Positions 51,310 to 59,738 are shown, numbered from the stretch's first letter. The stretch is 64,000 nt of DNA from JAHBXL01 sp964409775 (GCA_964409775.1 CAYPEI010000003.1:62001-126000), one strand, 5' to 3'. Numbers and translations are program-made. The notes: generated from the sequence alone by a model not told the origin.

Positions 51310-52116
51310 ATGCCCGCATCCGACCCGCGGCACACTTCCCGCCTCGAACTCGCCATCCGTCTCGGCGATGATGCGCGCGTCATCGCCATGAAGCACTTCG
51401 GCCCCGCGGGCATCGCCTTCGATGACAAGTCCGACGGCTCCCCCGTCACCATCGCCGATCGCACCATCGAGGAGACCTTGCGCAAGCGCATCGAGCGCGA
51501 GTTCCCCGATGACGGCATCATCGGCGAGGAGTTCGGCAATCGCGATTCCCGCTCTGGCTACACCTGGGTCATCGATCCCATCGATGGCACCCGCGCCTAC
51601 GCCCGCGGCATCCCCATCTTCTCCACCCTCATCGCCGTCATGCACGGCGGCCGTGCGGTCGTCGGCTATGCCTCGATGCCGGTCTGGAACGAGCGTGTCT
51701 ACGCCGTCCGCCGCGGCGGGTGCATATGGGTTCCCGCAGGTGGCACGCCCCGCCCCGCGCGAGTCTCAACACAAACCGACCTCAGCAAAGCCCTCGTCGA
51801 AACAGTCCAGCCGCACGGCTACCTTGAGGCTGGTGAGTACCCCGCGTTCGAACGCCTCGCCCGCGCCGTCTGGCGCACCCGCGGCTGGAACGATGCCTAC
51901 GCCTTCATCCTCTGCGCCACCGGCCGCGTCGATGCCGCGGTGGACATGAGCATCAAGATCTGGGACATCGCCCCGTTCCAGGTCATCATGGAAGAAGCGG
52001 GGGGCCTGCTCACCGACTGGCGCGGCAACGCCTCACCACTCCCGACCGATCGCGCCCTGCTCAGCAATCCCCACCTGCACAGCGTGCTTTGCCAAACGCT
52101 CGCTCCATCCGTTTAG
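51310..52116 (+). CDS. hisN: Inositol-monophosphatase family protein, probable histidinol-phosphatase
   Basis: A 268-residue Mg-dependent phosphatase. Metal-site motifs: 'GSPVTIADRTIEETLRKRI', 'DDGIIGEEFG' (Glu), 'YTWVIDPIDGTRAYARGIP' (DPxDGT) and the C-terminal 'DMSIKIWDIAPFQVIMEEAG' (WDxAP). The 'DGTRAYARGIPIFSTLIA' stretch is closer to HisN (histidinol-phosphate phosphatase) than to inositol monophosphatase, which usually has 'DGTTNFV'. Start ATG at 51310; an ATG at 51253 would overlap the end of the dockerin gene in ATGAGTGCGAGTAA style and is also possible. No his genes adjoin it. Confidence 0.85.
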   Translation: MPASDPRHTSRLELAIRLGDDARVIAMKHFGPAGIAFDDKSDGSPVTIADRTIEETLRKRIEREFPDDGIIGEEFGNRDSRSGYTWVIDPIDGTRAYARGIPIFSTLIAVMHGGRAVVGYASMPVWNERVYAVRRGGCIWVPAGGTPRPARVSTQTDLSKALVETVQPHGYLEAGEYPAFERLARAVWRTRGWNDAYAFILCATGRVDAAVDMSIKIWDIAPFQVIMEEAGGLLTDWRGNASPLPTDRALLSNPHLHSVLCQTLAPSV

Positions 52117-52125
52117 GATGCCCCA

Positions 52126-52182
52126 ACTTCCCGTATTCCCCATTCCGCATTCCGACTTCCGACATCTCACTTCCGACATCCC
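52126..52182. repeat. Heptanucleotide repeat tract
   Basis: A run of heptamers such as ACTTCCC, ATTCCCC, ATTCCGC, ACTTCCG, ACATCTC, ACTTCCG, ACATCCC, with one six-base slip. It fills the gap between the convergent hisN-like and ppa genes. Confidence 0.75.
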
Positions 52183-52183
52183 C

Positions 52184-52750
52184 TCACCCCACCAGACCCT
52201 TGATCCCGCCCTTCCGCCGCGCCTGTTCATATCTGCGGAGAGAGTCCTCGATGATCGCGTACGCCGTCTCGGCCGGCAGGATGTCCTCGACCGCGACCTC
52301 CTTGCCTTCGAGTTGCTTGTAGTCCTCGAAGAACCGCCTCAGCATCTTGAAGATGTGCTTCGGAAAGTCGCTCGCAAGCCTGAACTCCGAGTAGATGGGA
52401 TCCGCCTCCAGCACCGCGATGATCTTGTGATCCGGATCGCCATGATCAATCATCGACATCATCCCCACCGCCCGCGCATGGCAGATGCACAAAGGCGGGA
52501 TCGGCTCCGTGCAGTACACCAGCACGTCGAGCGGGTCGTCGTCCTCCGCCAGCGTCTGCGGGATGAACCCGTAGTTCGCCGGGTAGTACACCGCGCTCGA
52601 CAGCACCCGGTCGAGTTTAATCAGCCCCGACCCCTTGTCGAGTTCAAACTTCAGGTTCGAGCCCCGCGGGATCTCGACAATCGCCTTGAAGTGCGCGGGC
52701 AGTTCGCCCTTCTCAACGCCCGGTGTCACGTCATGCCACGGATGGATCAT
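52184..52750 (-). CDS. ppa: Inorganic pyrophosphatase
   Basis: A 188-residue family I soluble pyrophosphatase, hydrolysing PPi to drive biosynthesis. Signature residues: 'AIVEIPRGSNLKFELDKGSG' , 'LDRVLSSAVYYPANYGFIPQ' and the metal site 'EDDDPLDVLVYCTEPIPP' (DxxPLDVLV with three Asp), then 'VGMMSMIDHGDPDHKIIAV' and 'FEDYKQLEGKEVAVE'. ATG at 52750; the frame remains open antisense through pgi up to 54382 and that extension is rejected. Convergent with the phosphatase gene, divergent from pgi by 108 bases that include degenerate heptamers. Confidence 0.95.
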   Translation of the reverse strand: MIHPWHDVTPGVEKGELPAHFKAIVEIPRGSNLKFELDKGSGLIKLDRVLSSAVYYPANYGFIPQTLAEDDDPLDVLVYCTEPIPPLCICHARAVGMMSMIDHGDPDHKIIAVLEADPIYSEFRLASDFPKHIFKMLRRFFEDYKQLEGKEVAVEDILPAETAYAIIEDSLRRYEQARRKGGIKGLVG

Positions 52751-52768
52751 GCCCGAGGGTAGCGTTTG

Positions 52769-52796
52769 ATTCCGGCTTCCGGATTCCCACTTCTCC
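52769..52796. repeat. Degenerate heptanucleotide repeat
   Basis: GATTCCG, GCTTCCG, GATTCCC, ACTTCTC in tandem, followed by a looser tract with 'AATCC' and 'CAAAATC' words up to the pgi start. Same family as the other heptamer loci. Confidence 0.55.
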
Positions 52797-52858
52797 TCCG
52801 GCCTTCGCAATCCCCCGAACCAAAATCCGCAGTCCAAAATCTGCTGTATCCTCCTCCC

Positions 52859-54289
52859 ATGCTCACGCTCGACTATGCCAACTGCCTCACCGACCGCGTC
52901 GGTGCTCACGGACTCGATGCCGACCTCCTGCACCCGTCCGGGGAGGCCGCCCAGGCCATCGCCGCGGCGACCCGCAAACTCAACTCCACCCGCGGCGCCA
53001 ACTGGGAGCGTTGGCGCGACCTCCACCGCGGCTCCATGCGGACCGAGCACACCCGCGATGTCCACAGGCTCGTCGAGCGGTTCAAGGGCGTGGGAGGCGG
53101 CTGCGAGAACCTCGTGGTTCTGGGCATCGGCGGATCCGCGCTGGGCAACATCGCGCTCCAGGCCGCCCTCAACCCGCCGACGCACAACCTCCTGCCCGCC
53201 GGCAGGCGGCACGGCCCCCGCCTGTTCGTCGTGGACAATGTCGACCCCGCCAACTTCGGCGCCGTCATCGACTGCTGCCTCGGCAGCGATCCGAATCTCG
53301 AACGAACGGTCTTCAACGTCGTGTCCAAGAGCGGCGAGACCGCCGAGACCGCGGCCCAGTTCATGTTCATCCGTGACCTGCTCAGGAAACACGGCCGCAA
53401 GGGGCCCGACCACGTTGTCGCCGTCACCGACCCCGCCCGGGGAACCATGCGGAAGATCTGCGATGCCGAGGGCTATGCCACGCTCCCGGTGCCCGATGGT
53501 GTCGGCGGCCGGTTCAGCGTGCTCTCGCCCGTCGGCCTGTTCTCCGCGGCGATGTGCGGGATCGACATCAACGGCCTGCTCGACGGCGCGGCCGCGATGG
53601 ACGAGCCGACCTGCCGCGAATCGCTCGACAAGAACCCCGCCGCGATGCTCGCCTTCCTGCTCGTCGAACTCGGCACGCGCAAGGGCAAGACCAACCACGT
53701 CATGATGCCCTATGCCAACGCGCTGTACCTGATGGCCGACTGGTACCGCCAACTCTGGGCCGAGTCTCTCGGCAAGAAGACCGACAAGGACGGCGACACG
53801 GTGTACGCGGGCTTCACGCCGGTGAAGGCGCTGGGCACGACCGATCAGCACTCCCAGGTCCAACTCTACCGCGAGGGTCCCAACGACAAGGTGATCATGT
53901 TCCTCGAGGTCGCGGACTTCGGTCCGCACCAGGGGCTGACGATCCCGAAGGGACTGGGCGTCGAGGCGCTCAACTACCTCGAGGGACGCACCATGGCCGA
54001 ACTCCTCACCGCCGAGAAGCGGGCGACCGAATATGCCCTGCTCGAGTCTCAGCGGCCGAACCTGACGATCAGGTTCCCGAAGATCGACGCCTTCCACGTC
54101 GGCCAGTTCATCTACCTGTGGGAGATGGTCACCGCCTACGCCGGGCTGCTGCTCAACATCGACGCCTACGACCAGCCCGCCGTCGAACTCGGCAAGCAGG
54201 CCACCTTCGGGCTCATGGGCCGGGCAGGCTTTGAAAAGCACCTGAAGGCCGTGAACACCGCGCTTGCGCCACACAATCGCCTGATCTGA
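52859..54289 (+). CDS. pgi: Glucose-6-phosphate isomerase
   Basis: Pgi interconverts glucose 6-phosphate and fructose 6-phosphate. The 476-residue protein shows 'LVVLGIGGSALGNIALQA' (sugar-phosphate binding, ~95), 'TVFNVVSKSGETAETAAQFM' (SKSGET), 'GRFSVLSPVGLFSAAMCGID' (first signature), catalytic Glu in 'SESLGKK'-like 'WAESLGKKTDKDG', the His region 'LGTTDQHSQVQLYREGPNDK' and C-terminal Lys in 'FEKHLKAVN'. Length resembles the shorter Bacillus/archaeal-bacterial type (~450), not the E. coli 549-residue type. ATG at 52859; the earlier in-frame start lies in repeat sequence. Followed 14 bases later by the FmdB-like gene. Confidence 0.95.
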   Translation: MLTLDYANCLTDRVGAHGLDADLLHPSGEAAQAIAAATRKLNSTRGANWERWRDLHRGSMRTEHTRDVHRLVERFKGVGGGCENLVVLGIGGSALGNIALQAALNPPTHNLLPAGRRHGPRLFVVDNVDPANFGAVIDCCLGSDPNLERTVFNVVSKSGETAETAAQFMFIRDLLRKHGRKGPDHVVAVTDPARGTMRKICDAEGYATLPVPDGVGGRFSVLSPVGLFSAAMCGIDINGLLDGAAAMDEPTCRESLDKNPAAMLAFLLVELGTRKGKTNHVMMPYANALYLMADWYRQLWAESLGKKTDKDGDTVYAGFTPVKALGTTDQHSQVQLYREGPNDKVIMFLEVADFGPHQGLTIPKGLGVEALNYLEGRTMAELLTAEKRATEYALLESQRPNLTIRFPKIDAFHVGQFIYLWEMVTAYAGLLLNIDAYDQPAVELGKQATFGLMGRAGFEKHLKAVNTALAPHNRLI

Positions 54290-54303
54290 CACGGAACTCC
54301 ACC

Positions 54304-54534
54304 ATGCCCATGTACGAGTACATCTGCGAGCAGGACGGCACCCGCCTCGAACTTCTTCGACCCATGTCCGAGGCCGACGCACCCGTTGAAGATCCCCAAA
54401 ACAAGGGGCGCGTCTTCAGGAGGGCCATTTCCGTCCCCAACGCTAAGACCTCCGGCGGTGCCGGGACCGGAACCTCCCTCGGCGCGTGCTGCCCCTGCGG
54501 CAAGGGCCCGGGTTCGTGCAGCAGCCGTGCCTGA
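54304..54534 (+). CDS. FmdB-like small protein lacking the zinc-ribbon cysteines
   Basis: A 76-residue protein that begins 'MPMYEYICEQDGTRLELLRP' and continues 'MSEADAPVEDP...RVFRRAI', the layout of FmdB zinc-ribbon regulators ('MPTYEYRCxxCGxxFE...CPxCGG..vRR'). Here the second Cys of the first CxxC and both Cys of the second pair are replaced ('CEQD', 'EDPQNKG'), so zinc cannot be bound in the usual way. A Cys/Gly-rich tail 'CCPCGKGPGSCSS' is kept. FmdB proteins are putative regulators of amide degradation. It is 14 bases after pgi and probably co-transcribed. Confidence 0.75.
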   Translation: MPMYEYICEQDGTRLELLRPMSEADAPVEDPQNKGRVFRRAISVPNAKTSGGAGTGTSLGACCPCGKGPGSCSSRA

Positions 54535-54602
54535 GCCCATCCCGCCTGCCTTGGCACGCGGCTTGAGTATCTCCTCCGCTCCGACGGAGGGCTCCAGCCG
54601 CC

Positions 54603-54806
54603 ATGTTGCTCATCGAATCCGCTGCAATTCCTGACGAATCCGCACCGATTCCCGCCGCGTTGCTCGAGCGCGTGCCCCGCGACCAGGCCTTGGGTCTGCG
54701 ACTGATTGCGCTTGCCCGCGCAGCCGCCGCGCTCCACATGGCGCAGATTTCTTCCACAGGCGTTGAGAACTTGGGATCGATGACCCCAGAAAGTGGGGGG
54801 CAATGA
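54603..54806 (+). CDS. Small protein overlapping flgF
   Basis: A 67-residue ORF, Ala/Leu/Ile-rich ('ALGLRLIALARAAAALHMAQ'), whose TGA overlaps the flgF ATG as ATGA (54803-54806). GGAGG lies about 12 bases before its ATG. The overlap and codon usage favour a real first gene of the flagellar operon; no family recognised. It could also be merely the leader of flgF. Confidence 0.45.
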   Translation: MLLIESAAIPDESAPIPAALLERVPRDQALGLRLIALARAAAALHMAQISSTGVENLGSMTPESGGQ

Positions 54807-55582
54807 ACTACGGCTATGCCATTGGCGCTTCCGGTGTTCTCGCGGCCATGCACCGCCAGGATGTCGCCGCGAACAACTTGGCCAACGTCACCACGGTCGG
54901 CTTCAAGATGGACATGGGCCGGACCGTCCCGCGCGAGGCGGCGCGGATCGAAGACGGACTCTACAACCTGCCCTCCAACAAACTGCTCGAGAGGCTGGGC
55001 GCCGGAGTCCTGTTGGCGCCGACCACGACGGTGTTCAAGCAAGGCGAGATCGAGCGGACGAAGAACCCGCTCGACGTGGCGATCCGTGGGAACGGGTTCC
55101 TCGCGGTCGGGACGTCGAACGCGGACGGCAACCAGACCGTTCGGTATACGCGCGACGGCCGGCTCACGCTCGATCCTCGCGGCAGGCTGGTGAGTGCGAT
55201 CGACGGCAGCCCGGTGCTCGATGCGCAGAGTAACCCGATCCAACTGAACCTGGGTCAGAAGATCACGATCGATTCCCAGGGCGTCATCAGCCAGGGCGGG
55301 CGCGAAGTGGCGAGCCTGTCGCTGGTGGACTTTGCCGACCGCTCGGTGCTGCGCAAGGCCGGCGCGAACCGCTTTGATCTCGTCCCGGCGGCGGAGGGCT
55401 CACGCATCGCCGCGACGGGCAGCATCGTCCAGGAGGCGGTGGAAGGCTCGGCGGTGGACCCGATCGACGCGATGATGGCGGTGCAGAACGCGGCGAACGC
55501 GGTGAGCGCGAGCCTGCGGATGATGTCGATGCACGACGAACTGACGGGTCGGGCGATCTCGCAACTTGGCCGCGTCGCCTGA
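54803..55582 (+). CDS. flgF: Flagellar basal-body rod protein FlgF
   Basis: A 259-residue proximal rod subunit. N-terminal rod motif 'RQDVAANNLANVTTVGFKMD' is preceded by 'GYAIGASGVLAAMH'; the middle 'RTKNPLDVAIRGNGFLAVGT' and 'TRDGRLTLDPRGRLVSAIDG' are FlgF/FlgG-type; the C-terminal helix region 'DPIDAMMAVQNAANAVSASL' closes it. FlgF is assigned by order before FlgG and by divergence from it. GGGGGG lies just before the start. First certain gene of the flg operon; exported by the flagellar type III machinery, no signal peptide. Confidence 0.9.
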   Translation: MNYGYAIGASGVLAAMHRQDVAANNLANVTTVGFKMDMGRTVPREAARIEDGLYNLPSNKLLERLGAGVLLAPTTTVFKQGEIERTKNPLDVAIRGNGFLAVGTSNADGNQTVRYTRDGRLTLDPRGRLVSAIDGSPVLDAQSNPIQLNLGQKITIDSQGVISQGGREVASLSLVDFADRSVLRKAGANRFDLVPAAEGSRIAATGSIVQEAVEGSAVDPIDAMMAVQNAANAVSASLRMMSMHDELTGRAISQLGRVA

Positions 55583-55629
55583 CGTTTGGTGATTTGTAAC
55601 CGGCACTCACGGAACAGGAACCACGCCCG

Positions 55630-56436
55630 ATGGCGCTCATCTCCCTCCAATCGGCCGCATCCGGCATGTCGGCGCTGAACACCGCGCTGGACGTGATCGC
55701 GAACAACCTTGCCAACGTGAACACCGCGGGCTTCAAGTCGAGCCGGGCGAACTTCCAAGACCTGTTGTACATCGAGCAGTCACAGCCGGGCGTGAAGAAC
55801 GCCAACGACGATCAGCGTCCGATGGGACTGCGGGTCGGGCTGGGCGTGAAGGTGTCGGGCACGGAATACGACTTCACCGCGGGCAACCCGATCAAGGGCA
55901 ACAAACTCGACATCTATATCCAGGGCAACGGCTTTCTCAGGGTTGAAGTCGAAGACTCGCGCAGCCCCAGCGGGATCGCGTACACGCGGGCTGGTCAGTT
56001 GGCGCTCAACTCCGACGGAGAACTCGTGCTCGCGACCGACCAGGGCCGGCGGATCGCCGACGGGATCACGATCGACGGAGATGTCGAGGACATCCAGATC
56101 GACTCCAGCGGACGGGTGCTGATCAAGCGTCCGGGGGTGGCGGCGCTCGAGGACGGCGGCCAGATCACGCTCGCGACGTTCGTCAATCCGTGGGGCATGT
56201 CGTCGATCGGCGAGAACCTGTTTGCCGACACCGACGCGAGCGGTCCGCCGATCCAGGGCAACCCCGGCGAGGATGCGTTCGGGACGATCCTTCAGGGTTA
56301 CTACGAGAGTTCGAACGTCGATCCCACAACCGAACTCATCAACATGATCCGCGTGCAGCGGGCCTTTGAAATGAACTCCAACACCATCCGCGCCGCCGAC
56401 GAAGTGCTGCGCTCCGTCGCACAACTCCGCCGCTGA
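55630..56436 (+). CDS. flgG: Flagellar distal-rod protein FlgG
   Basis: A 268-residue distal rod protein. 'VIANNLANVNTAGFKSSRAN' and 'FQDLLYIEQSQPG' at the N-terminus, 'LDIYIQGNGFLRVEVEDSRS' then 'GIAYTRAGQLALNSDGELVL', and the C-terminal 'LQGYYESSNVDPTTELINMI' plus 'RVQRAFEMNSNTIRAADEVL' are all near-canonical FlgG. Length normal (260-262 in E. coli). ATG at 55630 with AGGAA upstream; 47 bases after flgF. Confidence 0.96.
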   Translation: MALISLQSAASGMSALNTALDVIANNLANVNTAGFKSSRANFQDLLYIEQSQPGVKNANDDQRPMGLRVGLGVKVSGTEYDFTAGNPIKGNKLDIYIQGNGFLRVEVEDSRSPSGIAYTRAGQLALNSDGELVLATDQGRRIADGITIDGDVEDIQIDSSGRVLIKRPGVAALEDGGQITLATFVNPWGMSSIGENLFADTDASGPPIQGNPGEDAFGTILQGYYESSNVDPTTELINMIRVQRAFEMNSNTIRAADEVLRSVAQLRR

Positions 56437-56454
56437 TCCCCGATCGGTTCGATC

Positions 56455-57564
56455 ATGAGACCCGCCATCGCCATCCTTGCCCGGCTCCCGCTGCTCCTGG
56501 GCGCAATCCTCATCGCCATCGGCGGCGGCGTGCGCGTCGCCGCGGCACAGACCACCATCACGCTGAACATCTCGGCCAGGTTCGAGGCGGCGGATGCGGT
56601 CGTGAGGCTCGCGAACATCGCGAGGCTCGAGGGTCCGGAGTCGGCGCGGCTTGGCGAGGTGGTCGTGCTGGATCGAGCCGACGCCGCGGCGTCCGTGGGG
56701 CTGTCAGACGTGCGGGCAAGGCTTCAGGCCGCGGGAGCCAACCCGGGGAAGATCACGCTGCGCGGGGCGAGTTGCCGCATCGATCTTCCGTCCGCCGTGT
56801 CCTCACCGGCGCGGCCGCGGGTCGAGCGAAAGAGCCCCGGGGGACCGGACTACCAGGTCGTGGACACGTCCGGGCCGCCGACGATCCGCACGGCCGTTGC
56901 GCGCCGGCTCGCGGCGATGTATGGCGTGCCCGCCGATGCCATGCAGATCGCCTTCGACGAGAAGGACAGCGCGACGATCTCGACACCCTACACCGACCGG
57001 CAGATCGTGCAGGTTCAGCCCGCGGCTTCCACTTCCTCGTCACGGGTGCCGATTCGGATCAGCGTCTTCGTAGCCGACAAAGTGATTGCCGACTACCGGC
57101 TCACGGTGGATGTACTGCTGCGGCGGGACGTTCTGGTGGCGACGCGCGACCTTGACCGTCGCGACATCATCGCCGAGGCCGATCTTCGGCTGGAGCCGCG
57201 ATGGCTCGCCCCGGGCACGAGCCCGGTGTCACGGGAGACGGTCCTCGGGTCGCAGGTCCGCTCGCGGGTCAAGGAAGGCGAGCCGTTCACCGGCGCGGAT
57301 CTGGAGGCGCCGGTCGTGATCAAGCGTGGTGATGTGGTCTACGTGCAGTGCCTGACAGGGTCGATCATCGTCCAGGCGCGGGCCCGGGCGATGGGGCCGG
57401 GACGAGAGGGCGAGACGATCGCCTTTCAGATGGAAGGCGCTGACGAGCCGTTCATGGCGCGTGTCGCGGGGCGCGGCCGGGCGGTGATGCTGAGCCAGCC
57501 TTCTCTCCCTGCCGCGGATGAGCGCCCGCAACTCCGAACCCAGCGCGAGGTCTTGCCGCGATGA
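56455..57564 (+). CDS. flgA: Flagellar P-ring assembly chaperone FlgA
   Basis: A 369-residue periplasmic chaperone for FlgI assembly. Signal peptide 'LPLLLGAILIAIGGGVRVAA'; N-terminal half unassigned (longer than E. coli FlgA, 219); C-terminal SAF domain (~215-345) with 'VLVATRDLDRRDIIAEADLR', 'VLGSQVRSRVKEGEPFTGAD', 'IKRGDVVYVQCLTGSIIVQA' and 'VAGRGRAVM'. ATG at 56455, 18 bases after flgG. The stop overlaps the flgH start in ATGA. The placement of flgA inside the rod/ring operon is common outside enterobacteria. Confidence 0.9.
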   Translation: MRPAIAILARLPLLLGAILIAIGGGVRVAAAQTTITLNISARFEAADAVVRLANIARLEGPESARLGEVVVLDRADAAASVGLSDVRARLQAAGANPGKITLRGASCRIDLPSAVSSPARPRVERKSPGGPDYQVVDTSGPPTIRTAVARRLAAMYGVPADAMQIAFDEKDSATISTPYTDRQIVQVQPAASTSSSRVPIRISVFVADKVIADYRLTVDVLLRRDVLVATRDLDRRDIIAEADLRLEPRWLAPGTSPVSRETVLGSQVRSRVKEGEPFTGADLEAPVVIKRGDVVYVQCLTGSIIVQARARAMGPGREGETIAFQMEGADEPFMARVAGRGRAVMLSQPSLPAADERPQLRTQREVLPR

Positions 57565-58367
57565 CACACACACTCACAAGCGTCATCCAGAGGATGGACA
57601 TGTCGCACTCTTCCAAGGTCGTTCATGCTCTGGTCGCGGCCCTGCTCGTATGTGCCCCCGGCGCGCACGCCCAGGGGTTGTTTGATCGCCGCCCGCCGGC
57701 CGCCCCGTCAGCGCCGGCGCCGCCGACCAACGGCACGCCGGCATCGCCGGCTTCAGGGCCGGCGAGTTCGGCGCCGCAGCCCGCGCTGGCGAGCGCGGGG
57801 CCGATCTCGCTGCAGGAGGCGAGCATGATCTCGGTGACGCCGCCGGAGCCGCGGAAATGGGCCAAGCACGACATCGTCGAGGTGATCGTGAACCGCTCGA
57901 GTTTCGAGAAGTTCGAGCAGACCCTGGACCTGAAGAAAGACTACAACATGATGGCGGAACTGCGGAAGTTCCCATCGGTGCGGAATCTCCTGGAGTTGCA
58001 ACTCCGCAACGGCGACTCGACCGGCTTGCCGGTGGGTGTTGACGCCGTCTCGGGAAACAAGTTCAAGGGCGACGGCGAGTATGAGCGCAAGGACCAGATC
58101 ACGACGCGCATGGCCGCGATCGTGGTGGATGTCAAGCCCAACGGCACGCTGGTGCTCGAGGCGAGAGACTCCCAGCAGTCCGATGAGGAAACCAAGACGA
58201 TGGTGCTCTCGGGCGTCTGCCGGCAGGAAGACATCACCAAGAGCAACACGATCCAGTCGAGCCAACTCGCCAACTTCCTGCTGCGGATCGAGCACGAGGG
58301 CCAGGTGAAGAAGGCTGGCGAGAAAGGCATTATCCCGCGGATTCTCGAGGCGATCTTCAACTTCTGA
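57561..58367 (+). CDS. flgH: Flagellar L-ring protein FlgH
   Basis: A 268-residue L-ring subunit of the outer membrane. Signal region 'VVHALVAALLVCAPGAHAQG'; the Cys is not in a convincing lipobox, so unlike E. coli FlgH it may not be lipidated. Pro/Ala-rich linker at ~45-90, then 'KHDIVEVIVNRSSFEKFEQT', 'NKFKGDGEYERKDQITTRMA', 'AIVVDVKPNGTLVLEARDSQ' and 'LSGVCRQEDITKSNTIQSSQ' with 'LANFLLRIEHEGQVK', which are typical of FlgH. ATG 57561 overlaps the flgA stop; ATGs at 57591 and 57600 are also possible. Presence of L- and P-ring proteins supports a diderm envelope. Confidence 0.92.
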   Translation: MTHTLTSVIQRMDMSHSSKVVHALVAALLVCAPGAHAQGLFDRRPPAAPSAPAPPTNGTPASPASGPASSAPQPALASAGPISLQEASMISVTPPEPRKWAKHDIVEVIVNRSSFEKFEQTLDLKKDYNMMAELRKFPSVRNLLELQLRNGDSTGLPVGVDAVSGNKFKGDGEYERKDQITTRMAAIVVDVKPNGTLVLEARDSQQSDEETKTMVLSGVCRQEDITKSNTIQSSQLANFLLRIEHEGQVKKAGEKGIIPRILEAIFNF

Positions 58368-58520
58368 TGCGGGCATGATCGATCGAGCCCTGGTTCTCGC
58401 AACCCGCGCGAATGCGGGGCAACGAGTTCGCGCGCCGGACGGATGCGGCGGATGCACCCGCGGGTGAGGGGCGTCAGACGTGCCAGGTGGTACGGCATGG
58501 GATTCGCTTCAATCCCGGGC

Positions 58521-59729
58521 ATGGTCGCACTGCGGTCTGTTTCAATGTCGATTGTGCGCATCGCGGCGCTGGGTGGCGCGATCGTTGCGCTGGTGGGCGT
58601 CGCGGCTGCGCAGCCCGTTCAGAACCCCGGGCCACCGGCGCTAGTGGGAGCCGCTCCCGCTGCTCAGCCCGCGATCTCCTCGCGGAGCCGGCGCGACAAC
58701 CCCGCGACGAGCATCCAGGACTTCGTCCGGCTGGAGGGCCAGTCGGCATCCCAACTCCGCGGCATCGGGCTGGTCAACGGTCTGAAGAACACGGGCGATT
58801 CCGGGTCCGACCTCACGCTGGCGTTCCCGCTGGCGGAGATGTACCGCAACAACGGCATCACCATCCCGGACCCCAAGGTGCTGGCCAAGTCCAAGTCCGT
58901 CGCGGTGGTGAATCTCTGGTGCGAGATTCCTGAGGAGGGTGGCCGCAAGGGAGACAAGTTCGACGTCTATGTCAGCGTCGCTCACTCGGCCAGCAGCCTC
59001 CGCGGCGGGATGCTGCTGATTTCCCCGCTCGCCGGGCCGTACAAGGGCGATCCGGTCTTTGCGTTCGCGGCGGGGCCGCTGGAACTCGAGAACACCGAAA
59101 TCCCGACGGTGGCGAGGATCCGCGGCGGCGTGCAACTGGTCGAGGACATCCGGATGAAAGAGCCCGGGTACGCCTTCAACCTGGTGGTTCGGCCGCATTT
59201 CCGCGCGTACTCGACGACACGGATGCTGGCCAGCGAGATCAACGGGATCACCGCGGATCTGGAGTCGGCCGAGGCGGTCGCGCCGATCGCGACAGCCCTT
59301 GATGACATGACTGTCCGCGTCGAGATCCCGCTGCACGAGCGGGGGAACGCGGCGAACTTCATCGCTTCGGTGCTGACCAAGCGATTCAGCCCGACGCTCA
59401 TGGACCTGCCGGCCCAGGTCGTGGTCAACGAGCGGTCCGGGACCATCATCATCACGGGCGATGTGGAGGTCTCGGCGGTGACCGTGGGCTCGGACCTGCT
59501 GACCGTGACCACGATCACGCCGCCGCCGGTGCCGTCGCCGCAGTCGCCGATCGTCGACCGGACCAACGTCACGGACTTCGGCTCGACCGCCTCCAACGCC
59601 GACCGGGCCCGCATCCAGGACCTGCTGCAGGCGTTCAGGCAGTTGAACGTCCCCGCGCGGCAGCAGATCCAGATTCTTGCGCAGATCAACGCGACCGGCC
59701 GTCTGCACGCTCGATTCATCCGGGAGTGA
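58521..59729 (+). CDS. flgI: Flagellar P-ring protein FlgI
   Basis: FlgI forms the periplasmic P-ring. About 402 residues from the ATG at 58521 (58443, 58497 and 58545 are other in-frame starts; none has a strong ribosome site). Signal peptide 'IAALGGAIVALVGVAAAQP' after that start. Family motifs: 'IQDFVRLEGQSASQLRGIGL', 'VNGLKNTGDSG', 'VYVSVAHSASSLRGGMLLIS', 'PLAGPYKGDPVFAFAAGPL', 'VNERSGTIIITGDVEVSAV' and 'LLQAFRQLNVPARQQIQILA'. A Pro-rich spacer of ~35 residues follows the signal. 153 bases separate it from flgH. Confidence 0.93.
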   Translation: MVALRSVSMSIVRIAALGGAIVALVGVAAAQPVQNPGPPALVGAAPAAQPAISSRSRRDNPATSIQDFVRLEGQSASQLRGIGLVNGLKNTGDSGSDLTLAFPLAEMYRNNGITIPDPKVLAKSKSVAVVNLWCEIPEEGGRKGDKFDVYVSVAHSASSLRGGMLLISPLAGPYKGDPVFAFAAGPLELENTEIPTVARIRGGVQLVEDIRMKEPGYAFNLVVRPHFRAYSTTRMLASEINGITADLESAEAVAPIATALDDMTVRVEIPLHERGNAANFIASVLTKRFSPTLMDLPAQVVVNERSGTIIITGDVEVSAVTVGSDLLTVTTITPPPVPSPQSPIVDRTNVTDFGSTASNADRARIQDLLQAFRQLNVPARQQIQILAQINATGRLHARFIRE

Positions 59730-59738
59730 GCCTGAGCC

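Noticed and set aside
52751..54382. Upstream in-frame extension of ppa, antisense to pgi
   Set aside because: Pyrophosphatase starts at 52750; the rest mirrors pgi codons.
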